A DNA stretch of 64,000 nt. It comes from Aulostomus chinensis (Eukaryota > Chordata > Actinopteri > Syngnathiformes > Aulostomidae). Position numbers and translations under genes: made by a program. The notes under the pieces are model-generated. The model worked only from the letters and a program-made list of their open reading frames with translations, ran no database searches and had not been told where the DNA came from. Where the stretch lies: positions 19,468,799 through 19,532,798 of the forward strand of contig JBBMOA010000015.1 of assembly GCA_037954235.1 (NCBI GenBank). Reading direction: 5' to 3'. Positions 41,401-54,200 of this stretch are shown here, in pieces (position 1 is the stretch's first letter; each line of letters opens with the position of its first letter).

Positions 41401-42060
41401 TTACTAAAAGAGCAAAAAAATCACAAATTATGAAATTGAATTATATTCCGAAGCAGTTTATTTGAGGTGTGTGTGTGTGTGTGTGGAGTGGTGATGTGTC
41501 TCTTGTTACGTTGGTTCATGGTGCAGTGAAAGTTATAGAAGAGGATTTGGATCTGTATGTGGATCCGTGTATGATCACAGCTGAATCTGAACTCTCTTCC
41601 AACAGAACCGATCCAGTGACCCATTTCTACTTCTTCTGAAGTAAAACACATTCTCTCTTCTCTCAGAACCGCCACCAGATGCTCCAGACGGAGCCACTCA
41701 ACCGACTTTTGGAGGAGAAGTGGAAGAGGTTCGCAAGTCGAATGTTTTGTTTCAACTTCGTGGTGTACTTACTGTACCTGATCGTCTTCACTGCGGTAGC
41801 CTACAATAAGAAGGATGGAAAGGTGAGGTTTGTGATTGGTTACTTTAGTGAACCAGAAATGTTGCTGATGTTCTTTTCTTCCCCGTAGCCACCGTTTGAG
41901 CTGGAGTACAACACCATGGGCTACCTGTACGTTTCAGGCCAGCTTTTGACATTGCTGGCTAACCTCTTCTTCTTCATCATCGGGGTACAGTATGTGGCTG
42001 CTCCCTGTGGCCTTTCAACAAGCAGTTTCTACCACCTTGTTTCAATCATATGAATGATGA

Positions 42061-42105
<45 letters not shown>

Positions 42106-45100
42106 CGTCTAACTCTCTAGATAACAGAAATGAGGAGAAAACGTCCGAAGCTTCAGACGCTGCTGATTGACGGATATTATGAGATTCTTTTGTAAGTAGA
42201 GATGATTGTACCCAGACTGTGTTGAGTGCTTTTCTGTTTGAAAATGTTCAGCGGTCCAATGTTTAATTCCATGTTAGCATCACCTGCTAGTAGTTCTTAT
42301 CATCTCGACCTGTCTAAGGACATCACTGCACTTTAAAAAAAAGGTGAAACATTGCTCCATCGTGCCTCCAGTGGTCAAAACGTCACAGGTTTTCTTCGAG
42401 TGATATTTCCCCATTAAGCATTCTCACATACACCCCCCCCCCCTTATTACTTGTTTGAGATTTTAGAATGCAGAAAGAGCCTGCCATGTTTATTTAGCTT
42501 GAAGCTAATTGTGCCCTATGGCAACCAACTACAATGAACTAAACTGTCCAAAAACGCTGGTTAACACTCTCAAGTGAATCTTCCTGCAGTTAGTTAGTTA
42601 ATTAGGATCTTAGTTGTCTCATAAAAAACTTTGATTTGAGGTAAAATTATTTTAATCGAAGAAATAATGCAGCTTTGTGTGTCAACATTTCCTTAAATGA
42701 GCTGTCAGACTTTCCGCAGAAAACAACACAAAAATCATAGATGTCGTTAATATGATCAACTGACATAACCGAGAGCAAGCTCTGACAAGGAGAAACATCC
42801 TGTCTGCAGACAGAGGACAATAGCTTTGATGTAGTGTCTCGTTTGGGGAGATTCTCATCACTATCAGGAAGATTCTTGATTACTCTAGACATTTGAAGCC
42901 CAACAGCTTCTGATATTATGTGGATCCATCAGTTCCAATATTCACTTGCTTAAAAAAAAAAGCTGAATATCAGGTTTGTGTATCTTGGAGTGTTTGGTTT
43001 GATTGAAGGAATCATCTTCATAGCCTGTCAGTTATTTTATACACTCATGGTCAGAGATTGAGATATTTCAAAGGGAAAACAATACATTCATTGTGAAATT
43101 CCAGTGCAGCCTTATATGCTTACAATTGCTCTCTGCTCTATCTAGTTTTGGACAGGCCATCCTCTTCCTGGTGTCAGCTGGGCTGTACCTGTGTGGGCAG
43201 GAGGAGTACCTGGGCTTCCTGGTCCTGTGTCTGGCTCTTAGCTGGGTGAACCTGCTCTACTACTCCAGGGGTGACAGACATATGGGCATCTACAGCATAA
43301 TGATACAGAAGGTACAGCACCGCAAAGGTTATCAAGGCAATCTGGAGACTTTAAGATTAGACCTTTAGACCAAATAGCAAGTAATAAATTAAAATTTTTC
43401 CCTAATTGATATTTTAGTTTCTAATAATTAATCTTTTCATGAATTGCTGGTAAACATAAGCTTATATGACACATTTTTTTTAAGGACAAAAATGGAATAC
43501 ACTGTTCGCTATTCAACCTCTTGTGTGAGAATTTGTTCCATTCAAGTATTGTAAATGCATGAGTGAAATCAATTCGTCTTTGAGACTGCAATCGTGCATG
43601 CAGCAAACATTAGCTTCATGAGCTAATATTGACTCCTAATCTTAGGTGAAGTACATGAACTAACACACACGATGGAACTGTAAACAGACGCTATCTGATG
43701 TTCTCTGTCAGAACATTCAGCCATTTTATTATGTCATTCTGATTTTTCTTGGATGTTAAATGTGTGTTATCATTGACAAAGTATTTACTGGTTTACTGGT
43801 GAAGGGTGCCAGAGTATGTAAAACATCATGACATAATTTGAAGGGGGGCCCAGATGAGGTCTCTGAGAGCAACACTCCTAAACTCCTCTGACTCCTGAGT
43901 CTCTACTTGTGTCCCTCTTCTTCTTTGCAGATGATCCTAGGTGATATCCTGCGCTTTCTCTTTGTCTATGTTGTCTTCCTCTTCGGATTTTCAGCAGGTA
44001 TTTCTCCTCTGAAAATGAAATGTTTGATTAAAAACATCAGCTGCAAATGCCACAAAATGTTTTCTGACTTGAAAATACATCATCAGATATCAGTGAAACT
44101 TTATTTTGAAAAATAAGTCCTATCCAGCATGTCATTAACTCCTAAATGAATGCTTGTCGCAATCACAGCCGTGGTCAGCCTGCTCATCGAGCCTCCTGTG
44201 AGGAACCACACTGTACCTGTGGGGAGGACCCGCCTCTATGGGTCTGCCCCTGCTGAGGACTGTGTAAAGCCCACCTTCAGGAACATCTCCTACACCACGC
44301 TCCAGCTCTTCAAGTTCACTATTGGCATGGGTGACATGGAGTTCACGGAGGGCTACCAGTACAAGGAGGTTTTCTATGTCCTCCTTATTGGGTACATCAT
44401 CCTCACCTACATCCTGCTGCTCAACATGCTCATCGCCCTCATGAACCGCACTGTGGAGACGATCACCATGGAAAGCTCCAGCATCTGGAAGCTGCAGGTG
44501 AGGGCGGGTGTGTGTGTGTGTGTGTCTGGTGAAGTCAGCTCTGGTTTGATGTGATTTCCATGGTTGTGTTTTAGAGAGCAATCACTATCCTGGACATGGA
44601 GAAAAGGTTGCCTCTGTGTCTGAGGAGGAAGCTTCGCTGTGGGGTGGAGAAAAACCTGGGCAGTGCCTCTGGAGGAGACCAGCGCTACTGTTTCAGGTTC
44701 AGATACTGATTGAAACAGTAACTGACACAGATAAGACCTCATTCTAACCATGTGCAGCGATGGTGATCATTTCACTATATATTTTTTGTAATATTTTGTG
44801 TATCTATGTGGACATACCTATAAATTTCATTTTAGACAAATATAGGCAGAACAAGGATTCAATAAGAAGAGATGAATGCAACCCAGGAAATATGGACTGG
44901 AGGAATAATCCACTGGCCACATCAGTAATTTGTTAAGTTTCTGGATTTGCCGGAAGTCTCTTCGTGTGCATCTGTGTCAACAAATGAAAGACTGATGGGT
45001 TTGGGTTGTCTTTTACTGATTAGATAGAACCATTTGTCACTAAATATTAGATAAGTATTACTCAGATGTAAAGACTGATGATTATAAATTAAAAACGAAA

Positions 45101-45504
45101 TGGCAGCATGGTGAGCAGGGTTAGCTGATGCACTCCCTCTGAGGGCAGAGGGACAGTCATCCAGCAGTCTCTAATTGAAGCATGTGTCCTCTTGTGGTCT
45201 CAGAGTGGAGGAAGTCAACTGGAACAAATGGAACATCAACCTGAGCAAAATCAATGAGGACCCCGGTAGGATCCCATTGCCGGTGTCAGACAACACACCA
45301 ATCAGAACAAACAGAGGTGCTCAAAAAATGCATGCAGACACAAAAGAGTAGAAAATGCCTTTTAAGCATCACTGACAGGAGAGCTTCTTAATTCCTTCTC
45401 TGTCCACAGGGAGGAGCTGGAGAGGCTTGTTCACGGACAGCAGTCGGCAGAGGCGGACGCACGAGTCCACAGAGATGATCTCTCTGAGCACCACGCCAGT
45501 TTAA
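38087..45504 (+). CDS. trpv1: TRPV1-type cation channel, 15 coding exons
   Basis: Exons: 38087-38298, 38456-38613, 38743-38895, 39661-39798, 40648-40946, 41024-41200, 41667-41822, 41889-41984, 42121-42191, 43146-43311, 43931-43997, 44169-44497, 44575-44696, 45204-45265, 45410-45504, giving 766 residues with continuous phase. The acidic N-terminus is followed by the ankyrin repeats (GQTALHIAIERR, ELPLSLAACTNQ, GNTVLHALVVVAD and similar), S1 at about 405-426, S2 at 442-463, S3-S4 at 482-528, and the S4-S5 linker with MGIYSIMIQKMIL. The pore filter GMGD is at 617-620, S6 has ILLLNMLIALM, and the TRP box IWKLQRAITI starts at 670. Glu572 and Glu622 correspond to the rat acid-sensing Glu600 and Glu648. 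The C-terminus is shorter than in mammals. It is a tetrameric non-selective cation channel; heat and acid sensing are known for the family. Family choice between TRPV1 and TRPV2 rests on the neighbour shpk and on the sequence. Confidence 0.93.
38383..38426. repeat. (CA)n microsatellite in trpv1 intron 1
   Basis: Pure CA repeat ending about 29 bases before the exon 2 acceptor. Confidence 0.95.
39120..39366 (-). mobile_element. composite SINE fragment in trpv1 intron 3
   Basis: The first part (CCATCCATTTTTTACACAGCC, then GGGTCGCGGGGGGCTGGAGC) looks like a family A tail. The second part (TTGCACAAGGATACTTCC to GCCATGCCGCC) is a reverse-oriented family B-like head with a tRNA-like B box. Confidence 0.6.
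40381..40516 (-). mobile_element. SINE family A deletion derivative in trpv1 intron 4
   Basis: Tail and head are joined with most of the body missing: CCATCCATTTTCTACC at one end, GCACCACCGTGCTGCC at the other. Confidence 0.7.
42062..42106. repeat. (AAC)15 microsatellite beside a splice acceptor
   Basis: Fifteen AAC units end only 14 bases before trpv1 exon 9 (42121), leaving a very short pyrimidine tract. Confidence 0.95.
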
Positions 45505-45759
45505 ACAAAGACCCTCACGCATTACACAGCTGACCTGGGCGGACGTATTCACACCTGATTCAGTTTCAGCAAGAACTGGGGATTGAACTGCTGATGTGCC
45601 AACTTCCATTCTAACTGAAATATAGATTTTTTTTTAAAGTCTTTGAGGCACTATTTAATTGCCATGAATACTGCTGAGTAAGACTGTAGATATTTGTTCA
45701 TTTTTCTGACATGAGAGAGTAAAAAGCAGACATTATCAATGCTGACATTGTAACAGGGA

Positions 45760-45765
45760 AATAAA
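45760..45765 (+). terminator. polyadenylation signal of trpv1
   Basis: AATAAA about 255 bases after the stop codon. The gene converges on fam222b, whose probable 3' end lies about 500 bases further right. Confidence 0.65.
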
Positions 45766-46304
45766 GGCAGTGAAAAGCAGCCACTTGAGCTAAAACACAT
45801 CCTCTGCACAAAGATCATAACCTGACAGCACCTCTGGCATTGCTGAAAAAAAAAAAAAAGCTTTCATGAAGTACTCCTGATCATGAAGGTGCTGATCCCT
45901 GCCCTCTTGCTGCGTGCCCTTTCTACAAGTCCCATTTTCATCACAGCCAGACAAGCTTAATCTACCGCAGCCAGAGAGTCCCGTGGATTTCACAGCTTGC
46001 TTTGTCGACTCTACTTCCTGTTTCTATTTGTCAGAGGCAGGCCTGGATAAGTGGCATGAGAGCACAGAAAGTGGAGCAACAAAACTTTCAGTATTAGCCG
46101 CAGCAGTTACAAATTGGATGTGGTGTGGATGAGCCTTCGGACACTTAAGGTTGATGATGCAAAACAAATGTGTCAAGAGTAAGAAACCCAAACTGTCAGA
46201 CAGGATTTAACTTGTTTCTTCTGTAGGACACTTGTTGTCAGTAAATGAGAACTACAGATCCTCCAAACAGCGCTTTAGACGCATTTCAAAGCATAAATTA
46301 GAAT

Positions 46305-46863
46305 TTTATTTTATTATTACAATATTACAAAAGAGTAACACAACTCTCACGCTCTTGCCTCTTATCTGTCGTACAGAATGACAAAAGAAAGGCTTATGGA
46401 CCTTCTTCCATTTCACAGCAATAGTACAAGAAACAATGAAGAAAATAAAATTTTAAATAACAAGCAAATCAAGTATTATAAATAGTCACAACTGCAAACT
46501 GAAGCTTTGAAACGGAAAAAAAAATTGTTACAGCTCCTTAACTACACATTGCTAAAATATATAATTACAAAATATTACTCCTTTTCTTGCTTTCCATAAA
46601 GTATTTTTAAGGAATTGCTCAGTCTATTCAATAAAATGTCATTAAAATAAGAAGACCAGAAAAAATAACAAACAAACTAAGAAACCAAAAATTGCTGTTT
46701 CTGTGTATCCTTTCATCTTCTTTCTCCTTATTATTTGGGGTTTTCATTAAAACCATGCTCAAGGAAAGTCCAAGGACCAAACACTTAAGGCTTTTTGGGG
46801 CTATTAGGGAGTTAGGTGAACAAAACATGGGCGCCATTGTGTTTATACACACACTCTCTCACA

Positions 46864-46919
<56 letters not shown>

Positions 46920-48235
46920 GAACGCTACCCACAAACGTAGGTAACACACACACACAATCATTAAACTTGAAAGTTACAGTAGTCTAGTAGGTAAGCCAGT
47001 GTACAATAAAATAAACAATGCATCTGCTGTTTCACTTTAAACTTAAAAGTCAGTTTTGTTTACCTCTGTGTGATCTTGCAAGTGATCAATTTGGTCTATT
47101 CAAGCAGATTTCACACCAGAATCAGTAGCAACTACATATAATTCACTCAGGTTACTGCTGTATGGAGCAAAACTGTGGTTAGGCTTTTAGTTTGACTCTA
47201 CACCACATTAGTAATGCTACTATTTATTCAAATCCAGAGTTTTGTCCTTGTGACTAAAACATACCCTTCAACACAAATAATCTCAACATTCAAGTAATAC
47301 ATTTGACATGGTTCCAAAAAAGATGATCTGTAGATGGAAAAAAAAAAAAGATAAAATGGCACATCTTCATAATTGTGTGTCCTTGCTAACTTGACTTTGG
47401 CTGTTTTAAGGTATGAGAGTTTTATCTTTTCTGTTCTAAACCTTTCACAAGCCTGCTGCCAAACCTTCCTGGCAACGGCGACAAATTATTAAACACCTGA
47501 ATTCATTGCAGCATTTGAAGCGGGACAAAGCAACATATGTGCCTCCTGCTGGATTCTTACTATGTACAAACAACCTGATTACACGTGTCCTTATGTAACA
47601 AAGAGGAATCAAGCATGAATAGTCCTATTATACAAATAAATACATTTAAAAACAATAAAACCTCTGTGTACATGTGCAGACCACACACTAAACCAAGATC
47701 ATTAATCTCTCTTCTGCCCTTGAGAGGAAAAGTTTATGATTGTGTTTAATATTGAAGTTGCTGTGAGTTCGGCAGAGCCAAATGTTCCTGACATGGCCCT
47801 GCCAAAAACATCAGATGATAGACGTTGCAGATTTTCAGTGATCTGTTTAACTTCTTCCTTACATGCATAAGAAAAGCTTACAGACAGGTCTGCAGTAGAA
47901 ATAACACAGGATCTGTTGAGATCCAGGCACATAGAAAGACAAGTATGATCATGAATGTAGCAGGGAATGACGCAGACAGTACAGATGTGTGTGCACACAT
48001 GTGAAACAGTTCCCTTAAGTGCCAGTTAAAAGCACTTATTAACACAACAAAATAGCAATTGATCACTTGCAAGATTGATTAAAAAGAACCCAAAAACTAC
48101 TGTTCTTTAAATATATTCATTTACCCTCTTTAAGATTAGCGGTTTGCTTAAGTTCTCATTTTTGTTTTATTCATTTGATTCATTTCTTAAGACTAAACAA
48201 AGGGGTTTGATAACTTGTGTAGACAAGGCCATAGC
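46305..48235 (-). other. probable 3' UTR of fam222b
   Basis: AT-rich sequence without coding features after the fam222b stop. AATAAA on minus at 46305-46310 would give a UTR of about 1.9 kb. A CA microsatellite lies at about 46867-46911. Confidence 0.5.
46867..46911. repeat. (CA)n microsatellite
   Basis: Pure CA repeat inside the presumed fam222b 3' UTR. Confidence 0.95.
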
Positions 48236-51200
48236 TTATCTGTACCCTGGGTGCTGAATGAGAGTGGTTCTGCCATCCCCGACCTCCGGACCTACCCTGC
48301 TCAGAGGAGGCCTGTGTATCTTGCCCATTAACCCTAGATTCTGATCGCGGAAATAGGGCGTCTGGAAGTCCCCACCCAAGTAATCTGCTGTTTGCATCAG
48401 ATTAGTCTGGGCAGAGGAGGTGGAGGAGCTTGTTGCTAGCCTATAATGGGGAGCCCCAGGGGGCCCACAGTCTAGCGTAGTGCACGCCCCTGGGCCTGCA
48501 CCGTGGAATGGCATGGCTACGTCCTGAGACCCGGAGCTATCACTGTTAGGTGTTGGTAGGATGCTGTTGCTCCAAATGTGGGACTGGAAGTATTGACCGT
48601 TGGTGTAGTGGGCCATGGGGCCGGGCATGCTGTTGTTGTTGACAGGGGGAGAAGGGGTGGGTCTCTCTATGGGAGGTTTCAGTGTATAAGGCTGACCCAC
48701 ACACACATCTGCAGGGTAGCCCATACCCTTAAAATGGAAGGCAGGGTCCCTGGAAGGCTGCTTGCAGAGGTGGGTCCCTTCGTTCTGAATATGGGGGACA
48801 TGGGCCAACTGATGCTGATTCCAAGAGCGCATCTTCTGCTGTTGTGTACCATGTTGGAGTTGTTGTTGATGTGGATTCTGTTGTGAATGCAGGTGCTGCT
48901 GAAGGTGGTGGTGGTGCTGCTGCTTGAGATCAGTGTGGTTGGAAGGCAAGTGGTTCATAACAGCTACGCTGTGGGAAGGGTGAGCTCCCACTGGGGCTGT
49001 TGCTTTCTCTTGAGGGGCAATGATGCAGTTGGGTGGGGGGAACCCAGGTGTGGCAGAGTTGTTGTGCATGGACACCCTGGAGCAGGCGCTGATCAGCAGG
49101 TTACGACTGATGGGACTGGGGTTGGCGATCTGGCCCTCACACATGGAGGTGGCTCCTGCAGCTTGAGCCCGAGCTTGGCAGAACTGGTTGATCTGATTCA
49201 CGATGGTATTCAGGTCAGCCTGGTGGCCCTGGTGCAGCCCAGTGGCCATGGGGAGTGGAATGGTTGAGGTAGAGACGGTAACATTAGGCGGTGCGTCGCC
49301 ATCTGGCAGCTTTCTGCTCCCTTGCAGGCCAGGTGGCACCTGCTGTTGAAGGTGCTGCTGCTGAAGTATGACAGTAGGGGGTCCCTGTGGGTGGCCAAGA
49401 ACTGGGTGCTGAGAGAGAGTCTGGAGTCTAGGTGGGCCCTGAGGGTGCTGGGCCATTGGGTGAGTGTGCCTGAGGGTCTGGGTGTGACCTTGTTGAGGGA
49501 GAGGCAACTGTAGAGTCTGAGGTGGGTCTTGTGGTTGAAGGGGTAAGCTCTGCTGGGGAAGGGGAAGGTTTGGCAGAGTTGGGTGGTGGTGGTGGTTTAA
49601 AGTGCTGGTCGAAGCCACTTGGTAAGGTCCAGTGAGAGGGTTCATGATGATTTCAGGGTGCAAGCGAGCCCGGCTGCCAGCAAAATCTTTCAGAATGCCT
49701 TTGACTGTGGGCACCTTGACGATGGCAAGGAGGCCCGTCTTGGCACTGGCCTGAGCGGAAGGGTAAGGGCTGTAGCGCTGGCCAGATGTGTCCAGCCCGT
49801 TGACTGTGCGGCGCACGTGGTTTCGCTGGGGGACTTTGACACTGTTGGGGAATATCTTAATGGTTAGGGGGTTGTTGGCAACCTTCTTAGCATAGGCATC
49901 CAATTCTGCAGGGGTTGGGAACGGAGCAGATCTCATCCTTTGTGTGGTGTCCCCTGAGATAGGACAGAGGTGAAAAGAAGAGAGCAGAGACGGGAGAGAG
50001 GCACCGTGAGAAAGACCACTTAATCCAGGTAAAAGTACATCAAGTCTGCTCTGAGAAGCTGAGTGGAGCCTGACATGGACTGTGCTCTCACATTCACTAC
50101 CTCACTGTTTTTTTTCCAAAACCAACATGAATTTCATCACAAAAAGACATTTTAAAAAGGAATAATTACCACTGCAACATTCCTATTTTAAAATCTCAAG
50201 TGTAATGGCGTCCTTAGTTGCCTTGACTGACGTAGCATACAGAAAAAGGATGGAGCAAAACATCAATGAAGGGTGGCTTCCAGCTGATGACCCTGCAGCT
50301 GCCCCTCTGGCACTATTGGAGGTGCAATAAGTAGCTATGCCCAGCAGGTAGCGCCTTACCTGTGTTTAATACTAGACTGATGCTCCATCCAGGCAAACAA
50401 TGTGCATGAACCTGAGGAGAGCAGGGGGCTGCACTCACTATGACCACTTTTTATGCCTCCACGCCAGTGAAAGCTTCAGCTTCTCTGTACATATGCCTTA
50501 TTTTTAATGTGATATTCTGTGACACCTTGAGGGAATTTCTTTCAAATATTCTCTGGGACTCAAGGATGAAAAGAAAACATTTTGGTGGTCAAGGTTACTG
50601 CCAGCTCACATAAATGTCAGATCTTTTAGTTTAAGAAAGTTCTTAAACTTCTGTACAAACATCCATTAGGACTAAAGGATGTTCTGCAAACATTCTGCTG
50701 GTGAATGGTCAAAAGACAAGGTCACTGTGACAGGCATACAATACATTTAATCAGTTCCTTCTTAGCCCATGCTCCAACCCTCCACCACATTTCATGAAAA
50801 TTGGCCTGCTAGTTTTACACATAATCCTGCTACCAGACAGAAAAACAACTAAACAAACAAAAAAAACTAGCAGACGCCAGTGAAAACATAACCTCCTTGG
50901 CACAGGTAAAAAGATTGAGTGAGGCAGTGATGGTCCCCTGTGGCTGCTTTGGGAGAAGCAAAGAAAAAGATCGACGCAGAGAGCAGAGCTCCATGACAGC
51001 AGACAAGTAATCAGACACAGCAGCAGCAGCGTCTCTGATCTGCAGGAACACCTCCCAGGCTTCAGCTCACAGACATTTGTTACACCTGCTAAGCACTGTG
51101 GCTAAATTTAACAATGCTGAAGTGATGGTGTGAACATGACTGCATGTTGGGGCATGTGTGAAAGTGAAGGTGTGTTTCCTTTATGAGCGTGTTTAAAATG

Positions 51201-54200
51201 TGAAACAAGGTCATATACATGTTTGCTAATGTGTCAGTGTCCTGTATGCAGAGGGGTGTGAAGTTTTATTTGAACTTGTGCTTGTGCTCATGTCTGCCTC
51301 ATTCACAAACAACATAACAGTTAGGGATAATCTTTTTAGAGAATGACGTGCTCCTCAACTTGGGCTCCTACTTTTAAATGTCAGGTCGTGTCAGCCTGAG
51401 CTTTCATACTGACGGACAAAGTGGAGCTGATCTGTAAAATGTAGTCTCAGATTACAAAGTTACATTCAATTCAAACTTTTGTTATTTTTAGTCTCAGGTA
51501 AAATAGCTGCTGTGATTGCAGCATACGGACAAATTCTCTCTGTTGAGAGCAGTAATTTGAAACGTCTGAATTGCTGGCAGCAGGCTGCTGTTTCATGCGG
51601 CCTTGGCCGTTATGCTCAGTCTCACAGCGGGCTGATTAGGCTTGAGGGATGAGGCAAAGAGCTGAACTCTGAGCACTGACATGGCTGCACCGACCAACTG
51701 TGCCAACTGGCTAATTAATTCCTGCTTTATTTGTGAACAGGAAACAATGGGCAGCGATGTGCAGGGCCTGCATAGGGCGGCACACAGGGGGCGGCTGTGA
51801 CTAAGTGCTCAGTCTGCTGATGGCAGCCTCATTAATGCAGGGGTCTGGGCCAAGGAGCTGGAGCTCGACACCCGCCATCACCGAGGCCTAATGTCTGTCA
51901 CTGAATGAATGTGGGGAAAAGCGACCTCGGACAAACGAAGGCTTATACACAAGTACTGCTGAGGAGGAACATCCCATGTTCGAAACAGATTATTAATGTC
52001 ACAAATTTTGTTTCATATAGTGACAGGAAATCCAACTACACCATTAAAAATGATTTCATCCCACAATTTTCACAGGATTAACAAAACTAAAATTTGATCT
52101 GCTTGTCCATATTCAAGATACAAGCTGAGAAGGTTGAAGGCTTGCAAGTGGAAGGGAGCAGGTTACCATCAACTGTTAAAATCTATAAAATGTTATGTCA
52201 TGGCAAAATAACCTGGTTGAAAGCAGGGTTGTAGGGAGCATGAACGAATGTTTAAGCCTACAAACGTCAAAAGGGAGGAGCCATGCTTCATGGGGATACG
52301 TGGGAGTTTAATGAGCAAACATGAAAGGGTGAGGGGGGCGTAATTAATACAAGTACGCACGAGTGATTACGACCATTATGTTCAAAGAGTTTCAACAGAC
52401 GTAAGAAAAACTTAGTTTCTCATCGTGCAGCAATTACACAAGGCTTTTTTAACCTGATATTATTGATTGAGAAGCACACTGCAGAGAGCATGTAATTCTG
52501 TGTTGTGTTGTTTTCCCCACCTGCACTTGTGTAATGAGTTTTATACTTAAGTTGTTAGATTTAGGCAAATGACAAAGAAAGCAATGTCAATGTCTGGAAA
52601 CTGACCAATCCATTAAATTGGAAAAGGGATTATACATTGTTAACAAAGCTTAAGCAGGCATTTTGAGAGAAAAAAGAAATCCAAAAGGAACTAAAGCTGT
52701 GACAAGCTGTTTTTAGTTTCCCCAAACAGCGGATAAAATCGACCTCTCGCTGTTTACATCTGTCTAAAAGTTCTGGCGGCTGTTGACTGTGTGTCCTAGT
52801 AAGCAAGTGTAGCTTATTAGCATTTCAACCTTAACCTCAAACCTGGATTAGTAAAAGAGCTTAAAGTATCAAGGGAGGGTTAATGAGGATATGAGTGAAA
52901 TTTGCAGGCGGCTGCTGGTGGCTACAAGCACATCATCTCTCAGATCTCCAGCTAAGCACGTTCCCAGTGAGGGAAGAGGGGAGAGGGGCCAGTCTGGCCA
53001 TGTGTTAATTACCCCACAGCTAGCTAGCAGGCTGGAACACAAGTGCACAGTCAGCAGGCACTAATTAGGGTTTCTTTAATTCAAACTACTGTTTTTATTG
53101 AACAAGGTTTAAGCAGCAGGGGGCGTAGGCTCATGCTGCTGTAAATTGCAAATTTTACACACAAGCAGGAAATTGAGTCTGAAGCTTTGGTGTCAAATAG
53201 ACATGTGAAGTCGCTTTCCTACATGGAGCTACCTTCTTACATTTCCAGCCCAAAAGGGTATGTCATGAAGGTGTGACAGTAAGACCTCTGAATAATGAAA
53301 AATATCATAAGGGGTACAGGATGAAAAAAAGGTGGTTGCTTTTGATCTCATTGGGAAATGAGATGTGAGAATCAGCTGAGTGGCCCGGCTGTACTCACTG
53401 TTTGCTTGGAAGGTAAGAAGTGGGGGCCATTTCCTGGTGTTTTAGTCCTCCTGCCTGGAGGATGAGCAGTTTTCTTTGTGACCCATTGTCTTTTTTGTGT
53501 ACCTGATATACTCCTGCGACAGCCCTTACATTTCACAGCCATCATCTTTTAACAGTCACTCCCTGATGATAAATAGAGCAGCTGCTCTGGCCTTGCCTCT
53601 GACAGCAACCTGCAAGCTTGTAACTTTTAAATGACGCCTTGACACACAGACTCCCCTGAAGGAGAGACGGCAGTGCATGGCACGCCTGGTGATCTGGAGC
53701 TCTTGGGCAAAATAGGGAGAGAAGAAAGTGTCAAAGACAAGTTTAGTGGTTCAGGACTCAGCATTAGCTGGAGGGGATGGTGTTCAAGAATAAGTGAATG
53801 CGAACACAAATTGGAGACATTTATGTAAACTCTACATCTGAGCCCCTTTTCTGTACCAACACATCAGTATAGTGAATAAAGATTTCAAGTGACAAGTAGT
53901 CTATGAGTTTCACCTAAAAGCAGTCAAGCACAAGTCTCACGGAGTTAAGCTGTCAAATGATCTTCCATGCGGGGTAAACGATGGGGCTCTGGAGAGATGA
54001 GGGGTCCTGAGGCATGCGTGGACAGCCTTGACGGCAGAGCTGAAGTCTAATGCCGCAGGCCACTAATTCCTCAACAACTGCACAAAAAAATGTGATATAC
54101 ATGGAGTGCAAGGGAGGTAACCTAAGACATCTTTTTGGTTCACACTTTGATAAAATGATTTGGTCTAAATGAGCTCTACGGCTTTTGATGTAACACTGTC

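Noticed and set aside
48578..49867. Plus-strand open frames inside the large fam222b exon
   Set aside because: They are antisense to a well-supported conserved coding exon and have no features of their own.
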